Shown here: piece by piece, positions 58,725 to 64,000 of the stretch
How the letters are laid out: each line of letters starts with the position of its first letter
Position numbering within the stretch: the first letter of the stretch is position 1
From: Alphaproteobacteria bacterium
Lineage (GTDB): Bacteria; Pseudomonadota; Alphaproteobacteria; Caulobacterales; Caulobacteraceae
Assembly (NCBI GenBank): GCA_025359785.1
Contig: JANYET010000050.1
Span: forward strand, 62,001 to 126,000
DNA: 64,000 nt
Reading direction: 5' to 3'
The notes under the pieces: generated by a model
Told to the model about the DNA's origin: nothing
Databases searched by the model: none
The model's input: the letters and a program-made list of their open reading frames with translations, nothing else
Translations under genes and position numbers: made by a program

Positions 58725-59731
58725 CAATCGACGCCGTAAAGCGCCAGATAGGGATCGACCTTGCCGGCGACCACATCGGCCACCGACACCGGCTTGTAGC
58801 CCACCGTCTGGCTCAGGCTCATCTTCCAGGCGTCGACGATCAGGTCGCGCAGCTCCGAGGCGCCAACCGCGATCCGCTGGGTGGCGAAGGCCGGCCCGCG
58901 TGGGTCGCCGGGCGCGAACCCGCCGGCCTTTTCCAGCTGATAGAGCGGAACCACCTGCGCCCCCGTCGCGGCCAGATAGTCCGCAACCCGCCTCTGTACG
59001 GCGCAGTGACAGTCCTTGGGCGGCGGCATAGCGGCCATCACCCCGGCGGCGGCGACGCTGGCCTGCACCAGGTCGCCCTCGAAGGGGCCGTGGATCTTGG
59101 CGTTGGTATAGCCGCCGGGATTCGGGAAATCGCCCCAGCCGTTGAAGTGCACCGTGACGTGCAGCGGCTGACTACCGTCGCCGACGAAATGCGACAGCTC
59201 GCCGATAGCGATCAGGATCTGGCCTTCCCGGCGCCGGCGGTCAGCGGTGAAGAACGCTCTGTGGGCCTTCCACGCCGGATTGGCCTCCGCGGCGCTCAGC
59301 ACCCGCCAATAGGCCAGATCCTTGGCCAGCTGCTGCCACCGATCGACGATCGAATAGGGCAGATAGCCGGCTTTCCAGCTGTCCTGGCCCACGGCGCGCA
59401 ACGCCGCGTCATAGTCGGCCCGCGTGGTCGGCAGGGCTGACAGCTTCGGACCGCCAAGCGCCGTGCCGTCGTCACTAAGGTCCAGGAAATGGCCTGGATC
59501 GCGGTCGGCGTCGTGCTCGCGGCCGGCGCCCTTCGTGCGGTCGGGCTCGCGGGAATATTCACCGACGTCGATCGCCGCGCGCGCGGTATGCAGGAACCCC
59601 GGCAGCTCGGCCGGCAAGCTCTTCATCGCCAGCTCGCCCACGAAGCGGTGGCCCGTGCCGCCCCAGGCGAACACTGAGCCAGGAACAGCAAGGGCGAGGG
59701 CCGCGAGGCCTGCGATGAGGGCGCGTTTCAT
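58724..59731 (-). CDS. S1/P1-like zinc nuclease
   Basis: A 335-aa exported protein. After the signal peptide the mature N-terminus begins WGGTGHRFVGELA, supplying the Trp and His zinc ligands; GHFLDL and LSHFVGDGSQPLHVTVHF give further ligands. The last ligand motif is HGPFEGD where H-x3-D is usual, and the WxD block near residue 65 reads GEYSREPD, so the trinuclear site may differ. Likely a periplasmic nuclease/phosphatase. GST upstream (40 nt), NUDIX downstream. Confidence 0.85.
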   Translation of the reverse strand: MKRALIAGLAALALAVPGSVFAWGGTGHRFVGELAMKSLPAELPGFLHTARAAIDVGEYSREPDRTKGAGREHDADRDPGHFLDLSDDGTALGGPKLSALPTTRADYDAALRAVGQDSWKAGYLPYSIVDRWQQLAKDLAYWRVLSAAEANPAWKAHRAFFTADRRRREGQILIAIGELSHFVGDGSQPLHVTVHFNGWGDFPNPGGYTNAKIHGPFEGDLVQASVAAAGVMAAMPPPKDCHCAVQRRVADYLAATGAQVVPLYQLEKAGGFAPGDPRGPAFATQRIAVGASELRDLIVDAWKMSLSQTVGYKPVSVADVVAGKVDPYLALYGVD

Positions 59732-59771
59732 GCCTCCGGTTTGTCGACTGGCGCGCGGCTTGGCAAGGCCC

Positions 59772-60356
59772 TCAGGCGGCGATGTGCAGCGCGGCTTCGA
59801 CGCGGCCGATCCAGGCCCGGACCCGCGGATAGGCCTTCAGGTCGAACCCGCCCTCGTGGGCGACCCGGGTGTAGGCGACCAGCGCCACGTCGGCCAGGCT
59901 GACCGCCGCGCCGACCAGGAACGGCGTGTCCGCCAGCGCGTCCTCCATCCGCTGCAGAGCGGCCCGGCCGCGCTCGAAGATCTTCGGATCGAGCGCGCTG
60001 GCGGTCTTGCCCAGATAGGCGAGCTGGAACCGCGCGACGGCGATATAGGGCTCGTGGCTGTATTGCTCCCAGAACATCCACTCGAGCATCCGGGCCCGCG
60101 CATAGGCGTCGGCGGGGATCAGGGCCGAGCCTTCCGCCAGATACAGGATGATGGCGTTGGACTGGGCCAGCGGGCGGCCGTCGTCGAGGATCACCGCCGG
60201 CACCTGGCTCGCCGGGTTCATCGCCAGGAACTCCGGCGTGCGGCTCTGCGACGCCAGCACCGAGGTCTCGATCCAGTCGTAGGAACGGCCCAGCGAGTCG
60301 GCGACCCATTTCACCTTCAGGCAGTTTCCCGAGATGGAATCCCCATAGATTTTCAC
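59772..60356 (-). CDS. Glutathione S-transferase family protein
   Basis: A 194-aa GST with thioredoxin-fold N-terminus (VKIYGDSISGNCLKVKW, NPASQVPAVILDDGRPLAQSNAI) and helical C-domain (LADTPFLVGAAVSLADVAL). Catalytic residue likely Ser in GDSISGN. The start is GTG 60356; the frame is open to 60413. It may lead a GST-nuclease-NUDIX-folD transcript. Confidence 0.9.
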   Translation of the reverse strand: MKIYGDSISGNCLKVKWVADSLGRSYDWIETSVLASQSRTPEFLAMNPASQVPAVILDDGRPLAQSNAIILYLAEGSALIPADAYARARMLEWMFWEQYSHEPYIAVARFQLAYLGKTASALDPKIFERGRAALQRMEDALADTPFLVGAAVSLADVALVAYTRVAHEGGFDLKAYPRVRAWIGRVEAALHIAA

Positions 60357-60545
60357 GGCTCTGGCCCTCCCCGGTCGCGCACGGATAGAGCGGTGATCCA
60401 CCTTGCAGAGCAAGCTATCTCGTCTGCCGTGGGCTGTTAGAAATGCTGACAGGGCGCCACGCCATACCCCGCAAGGGGTTGGCCGACCTGCCCGTCCGGG
60501 CTAAAAGGCGGGCCTCACCAGCTAAACGACGAAGGAGGAGCCGTC

Positions 60546-61028
60546 TTGCGACGCCGCCTCGCCGCCCTGGCAATGCTTCCCGCCCTCCTCCTCAGCTCCG
60601 GCGCCCAAGCGGCGTCCACGAGCGATCCGGTGGGCGACCTGATCATGTCGGTGGTCACCGGCGCCCTGCCCTCCGGCCCCGGCTGGAACCTCAAGGCGAC
60701 GCTCTATCATGCCGGCGCCCGTGGCGTGGGCGCGCTCGACTCGCTCGGCTGCAAGGTTGTCGCCATGCGCACCGTCGCCGTCGATCGCCGCCTGATCGCG
60801 GCGCGCAGCGTGCTGTTCATCAAGGAAACCGTCGGTCTGAAGATGCCGGACGGCACGGCGCATGACGGCTACTGGTATGCGTCCGACATCGGCAGCGCGA
60901 TCAAGGGTCCCCGGATCGACCTGTTCACCGGCGCGGGCGCCGGTTCCATGGGCCCGGCCCGCGCGATCAATCTCGACAAGCTGACGGCGGTGAAGGTGGG
61001 CGACTTCAAGGGCTGCCCGCCGGGCTAG
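60546..61028 (+). CDS. Secreted 3D-domain protein
   Basis: A 160-aa protein with signal peptide (cleavage after AQAAS). The C-terminal half is a 3D (double-psi beta-barrel) domain; the three aspartates are in AHDGYWYASDIGSAIKG and PRIDLFTG. Such domains occur in MltA-type lytic transglycosylases and Rpf-like wall enzymes. The start is TTG 60546, chosen because a strong AAGGAGGAG lies 6-14 nt upstream. Peptidoglycan cleavage is likely but unproven. Confidence 0.82.
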   Translation: MRRRLAALAMLPALLLSSGAQAASTSDPVGDLIMSVVTGALPSGPGWNLKATLYHAGARGVGALDSLGCKVVAMRTVAVDRRLIAARSVLFIKETVGLKMPDGTAHDGYWYASDIGSAIKGPRIDLFTGAGAGSMGPARAINLDKLTAVKVGDFKGCPPG

Positions 61029-61332
61029 GCGCTCGCCGGGCCACCTCGAGAATCCGCAGACTTTCGACCTGCGAGTCCCGAATTCACGCATCGCGATCGC
61101 CTGAGCGGGTTTTTCCCACAGCGGGGAACACGCCTTAAACGCGAAAGCTGTGCCATTACGACGCAATCGTACGTGGTCTGATCGTTTTCGGAACAATTGG
61201 CTCCCGCTACAGGCGAGTCCGATTGCGCCAAAGCTTAACCGCCTGCTAACCCTGCGAACGGATGCCGGACCGGTCTGGTTTGGCGAGAGAATGCGTGGGC
61301 CGCGGCCCCGTTCGATGTTTGGGGGTTTAGTA
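61029..61332. other. 304-bp leader/promoter region of the PEPxxWA-CTERM gene
   Basis: No gene is visible. A CtrA-like box TTAAC-CGCCTG-CTAAC lies at 61235-61250 (one mismatch from TTAAC-N6-TTAAC). An AT-richer stretch (61150-61200) may hold a promoter. In-frame upstream codons from 61150 to 61332 do not look like protein. Confidence 0.5.
61235..61250 (+). promoter_or_regulatory. CtrA-like binding box
   Basis: TTAACCGCCTGCTAAC matches the CtrA consensus TTAA-N7-TTAA at all but one base. It is 83 bp upstream of the PEPxxWA-CTERM start. CtrA is the master cell-cycle regulator in Caulobacterales. Confidence 0.4.
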
Positions 61333-62142
61333 GTGTTCAAGCGTGATACGAAGACGGCGAGGCGCGCGCTCGGTCTGGCCGCCGCGGCCGGATTCGCGGC
61401 TCTGTCGATGGCCTCGCAGGCCTTGGCGGCCCAGGAAATCCACATCACCAATGTCCAGATGGACACCAAGTTCCAGGCCACGCTCTCGAACTTCAACGGC
61501 GCCGTCTATTCGAACGGCGTGCAGTTCACCGCGACCTTCATGGGCAACGGTCCGCTGGGCCTGAACGGCGCGGCCGTGCCGGATCTGTTCGGGTTCTGCA
61601 TCGATATCTTCCACGAGATCAACCTGGGCGCGCAGTCGCTGTTCTATATGGACAACCAGGGGGATCCCAACCCGCTGACGATCGACTATCACACCGCCAA
61701 CGGCACGGTGCTGACCAACGCCCAGAAGACGGCGATGACCAACCTGATCGACACCGGCTTCATCCTGCATCAGCATGAAACCGTCGCGAACTACGCCGAA
61801 ACCGAGATGCGCATCGCCGCGATCCAGGCCGCCATCTGGCAGGTCGAGGTTCCCGCGGTCACCGTCAACGTGATCTCCGCCAACCTGACCACCGGCGTGG
61901 GCAGCGAGTTCGCGACGTACCAGTCCTATTTCAACGCCTACAAGACCGGCGCCTACGTGCCGCTGGGCGACGCCAACGACCGGGTGTTCACGATCACTTC
62001 GCTGAACGGCAACCAGAACTTCGCCATCGGCTGGCCGATCCCCGGCGTGCCGGAGCCGAGCACCTGGGCGATGATGCTGCTGGGCTTCGGCGGCCTGGGC
62101 GCCATGCTCCGCCGCCGCCGCGCCGTGGCGCTCGCCGCCTAG
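61333..62142 (+). CDS. PEPxxWA-CTERM surface protein with thioester-domain-like motifs
   Basis: A 269-aa exported protein. Signal peptide (cleavage after ALAA), a central domain, and a C-terminal PEP-CTERM sorting signal PEPSTWAMMLLGFGG followed by RRRR. The central region has FGFCIDIFHEINLG (Cys about residue 86) and IAAIQAAIWQVE (Gln about residue 172), matching the Cys and QxAIW motifs of internal thioester adhesin domains. If so, it could bind covalently to host or surface amines. GTG 61333 has GGGGGTTT upstream; ATG 61315 is an alternative. An exosortase is not in the window. Confidence 0.8.
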   Translation: MFKRDTKTARRALGLAAAAGFAALSMASQALAAQEIHITNVQMDTKFQATLSNFNGAVYSNGVQFTATFMGNGPLGLNGAAVPDLFGFCIDIFHEINLGAQSLFYMDNQGDPNPLTIDYHTANGTVLTNAQKTAMTNLIDTGFILHQHETVANYAETEMRIAAIQAAIWQVEVPAVTVNVISANLTTGVGSEFATYQSYFNAYKTGAYVPLGDANDRVFTITSLNGNQNFAIGWPIPGVPEPSTWAMMLLGFGGLGAMLRRRRAVALAA

Positions 62143-62169
62143 GGCGTCCGGCCACCGCGAAACGACAAG

Positions 62170-62199
62170 ACCCCGGGGCCACGCGGCGCCTGGGTTTTT
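62170..62199 (+). terminator. Terminator after the PEPxxWA-CTERM gene
   Basis: ACCC (62170-62173) pairs with GGGT (62192-62195), with inner pairs GG/CC and GCC/GGC around an ACGC loop and two mismatches, followed by a T run (62195-62199). It lies 28 nt after the stop. Confidence 0.6.
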
Positions 62200-62392
62200 C
62201 TTTGTCCGCCGCCTGACGCAAGGCCCGGCGCGCCGCCACCCGATGGCTCGACGGCACAACTTCGTTCGCGGAACATGGCGATGGTGGCTTGCCAGGATTT
62301 CGAATTCAGTCCTAGGTTGCGCTTGACCGCAGTCATACCAACTTTGGCGAGTGCCTTGCCGGTCGGCCCGCCACACTGCCCGGAGGCGCGAG

Positions 62393-63955
62393 ATGACCGG
62401 CCCAACCCCAGTCCGCCCGCATGGCGGCGTCCGCGGCGCCAATCTGTCGCGCAGCTCCGTACTGTTCGGCGGACCATTCGGCCGCATCTTCCGAGCCTTG
62501 CCGCCCGCCGACTTCGGTCCCGATGACGCGGCGAGCCTGGCGGCGCTGAAGAAGCTGGCTGCCGGAATGCTGGCCGGCGTCGATCCGATCCGCAACGGAC
62601 CCGACGCGGAGGAGAGCGGCATCCCGGCGGCCTACACCTATTTCGGTCAGTTCATCGACCACGACCTGACCTTCGATCCGGCCAGCAGCCTGCAGAAGCA
62701 GAACGATCCCGACGCCCTGGTGGACTACCGCACGCCGCGCTTCGACCTGGACAATGTCTACGGCCGGGGCCCGGACGATCAGCCCTATCTCTACGAGGAC
62801 GGAAAGACGTTCATCCTCGGCCGGCCGCTGACCGGCGCGGCGAAGAACCCCAAGGCCCAGGACCTGCCCCGCAGCTCCCCCGCCACGGTTGGCGCCAACA
62901 AGCGCGCCATCATCGGCGACCCGCGCAACGACGAGAACGTCATCGTCTCGCAGCTGCAGGGCCTGTTCCTGCGCTTCCACAACCGGATGGCCGTCAAGTA
63001 CGGCGACTTCGCCACGGCCCAGCGCAAGGTGCGCTTCCACTACCAGTGGGTGGTGCTCAACGATTTCCTGCCGAAGCTGATCGCGCCTGACGTGCTGGCC
63101 GAAGTGCTGCCGCACATCGCCGCCGGAACCGACCCGGTCCGCGATCCGCCGAAACTCAAATTCTACCACGCGCGCGACGAGGCCTTCATGCCGCTGGAGT
63201 TCTCCGCCGCGGCCTATCGGTTCGGGCATTCCATGGTGCGGCCCGAGTATCAGCTGAACGAGACGCTGCCGAAGCCGTTCGGGATCTTCGCCGGCGATTC
63301 CGCGACCCTCAACCTGCGCGGCTTCCGCGAATTCCCGGCGAGCTGGGCCATCGACTGGCGCTTCTTCATCGACCTGGAGGTGCTGGACTACGGCGACGAA
63401 AACAATCCCGCCGATCCGCGCAACAAGAACCGCACCCAGTTCGCCTACAAGATCGACACCTCGCTGGTGAACCCGCTGGGCCATCTGCCGAAGGATATCG
63501 CCGCCGACCCGCACGCGCTGGCGACCCGCAACCTTGAGCGCGGTTGGCGCATGCGCCTGCCAAGCGGCCAGACCGTGGCCCGCGCCATGGGCGAGGTCCC
63601 CCTCGCCGACGCCGACATCATTATCGGAAAGCGCACCGGCGACCCCGCCGACGTGGTCGGGCCGATCACCCAGTTCGGTGCGGCCTTCGCGGGCAACTGT
63701 CCGCTCTGGACCTATATCCTCGCCGAGACGGTGGAGGTCCCGGTCACCGTGAAAACCACTCAGGGCGACCAGGCCTTGACGGCCTGCCTGCTGGGCCCAG
63801 TCGGCGGGCGGATCGTCGCCGAGACCATGGTCGGGCTGATGCTGGCCGACTCCAGCTCGTTCCTGGCCCAGGACCCGCTCTGGCAGCCGGACACCGACCT
63901 GATGGTCGCCGGCAAGTTCGGCCTGCGCGAACTGATCGCCGCAGCGTTGGCTTAG
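62393..63955 (+). CDS. Animal-type (peroxidase-cyclooxygenase superfamily) haem peroxidase
   Basis: A 520-aa protein of the animal haem peroxidase family. The distal histidine motif is YFGQFIDHDLTFDP (about residues 84-97), GDPRNDENVIVSQLQGLFLRF follows with the catalytic arginine/glutamate region, and AYRFGHSMVRPEYQ has the proximal histidine. It has no signal peptide or membrane helix, so it is either cytoplasmic or exported by a non-Sec route. GGAGG precedes ATG 62393. Bacterial members are uncommon; substrate unknown. Confidence 0.9.
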   Translation: MTGPTPVRPHGGVRGANLSRSSVLFGGPFGRIFRALPPADFGPDDAASLAALKKLAAGMLAGVDPIRNGPDAEESGIPAAYTYFGQFIDHDLTFDPASSLQKQNDPDALVDYRTPRFDLDNVYGRGPDDQPYLYEDGKTFILGRPLTGAAKNPKAQDLPRSSPATVGANKRAIIGDPRNDENVIVSQLQGLFLRFHNRMAVKYGDFATAQRKVRFHYQWVVLNDFLPKLIAPDVLAEVLPHIAAGTDPVRDPPKLKFYHARDEAFMPLEFSAAAYRFGHSMVRPEYQLNETLPKPFGIFAGDSATLNLRGFREFPASWAIDWRFFIDLEVLDYGDENNPADPRNKNRTQFAYKIDTSLVNPLGHLPKDIAADPHALATRNLERGWRMRLPSGQTVARAMGEVPLADADIIIGKRTGDPADVVGPITQFGAAFAGNCPLWTYILAETVEVPVTVKTTQGDQALTACLLGPVGGRIVAETMVGLMLADSSSFLAQDPLWQPDTDLMVAGKFGLRELIAAALA

Positions 63956-64000
63956 GTCTCGACGAAGGCGCGTTCCAGCACAAAGTCGCCGGGGCTGGCG
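63952..64000 (-). CDS. 3' end of an unidentified minus-strand gene (partial)
   Basis: The last 49 bases read, on the minus strand, ASPGDFVLERAFVET then TAA (63952-63954), overlapping the peroxidase stop. The rest lies outside the window. The short tail is not enough to identify the protein. Confidence 0.5.
   Translation of the reverse strand, partial: ASPGDFVLERAFVET

Overview
The window is GC-rich chromosomal DNA from an alphaproteobacterium, most likely Caulobacterales (Caulobacter/Phenylobacterium type). Supporting signs are a DipM-like division factor (four LysM repeats plus a degenerate LytM domain), the yajC-secDF / dipM-pcm-surE-serS-tatCBA-scpBA-nagZ-SPOR / dgt / erpA chain, large TonB-dependent receptors, a PEPxxWA-CTERM surface protein, frequent GTG/TTG starts and one CtrA-like box. 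There is no insertion sequence, prophage or CRISPR array; the window is mostly core genome with a few accessory insertions.

1-20.5 kb: envelope and housekeeping core. A minus-strand block yajC-secD-secF-Mth938-like gene-PuuD-like membrane protein faces a plus-strand DUF815-type ATPase. A long minus-strand series SPOR-nagZ-scpA-scpB-tatA-tatB-tatC-serS-surE-pcm-dipM covers cell-wall turnover, chromosome condensation, Tat export, seryl-tRNA charging and stationary-phase repair. A 1100-aa secreted propeller/amidohydrolase occupies the place where argS is expected from related genomes, followed by dgt (minus) and erpA (plus).

20.4-25.3 kb: accessory signalling module. It holds a HATPase-type (RsbW-like) kinase, a FecR-domain periplasmic protein plus OmpA-like lipoprotein pair, and a STAS - MBL hydrolase - CHASE2/PP2C phosphatase operon. 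It looks like an envelope-sensing partner-switching system and sits between erpA and xthA, which are near neighbours in the synteny I know. This is the best candidate here for an undescribed system.

25.4-41.8 kb: xthA, a small secreted protein, a hypothetical membrane protein, an ilvD-like dehydratase with an aspartate/glutamate racemase, two paralogous TonB-dependent receptors flanking a glutathione peroxidase, a Gfo/Idh/MocA oxidoreductase, an MDR-family oxidoreductase, a VDWSAA-motif protein, a MATE exporter and a DUF4188 protein.

41.8-53.6 kb: a minus-strand run glmU-rpiA-gor-O-antigen-ligase-like-class II DAHP synthase, a divergent M28 peptidase and gph, tRNA-Val(CAC) with a possible antitoxin remnant beside it, a TPR/GT9-like protein, a 2-hydroxychromene-2-carboxylate isomerase-like protein and a GIY-YIG-like small protein.

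53.7-64 kb: an Mla-type lipid transport operon (STAS-MlaE fusion, MlaF, MlaD, auxiliary lipoprotein), then minus-strand GST, S1/P1 nuclease, NUDIX and folD, a secreted 3D-domain protein, a PEPxxWA-CTERM protein with thioester-domain-like Cys and Gln motifs, an animal-type haem peroxidase, and the C-terminal end of one more minus-strand gene.
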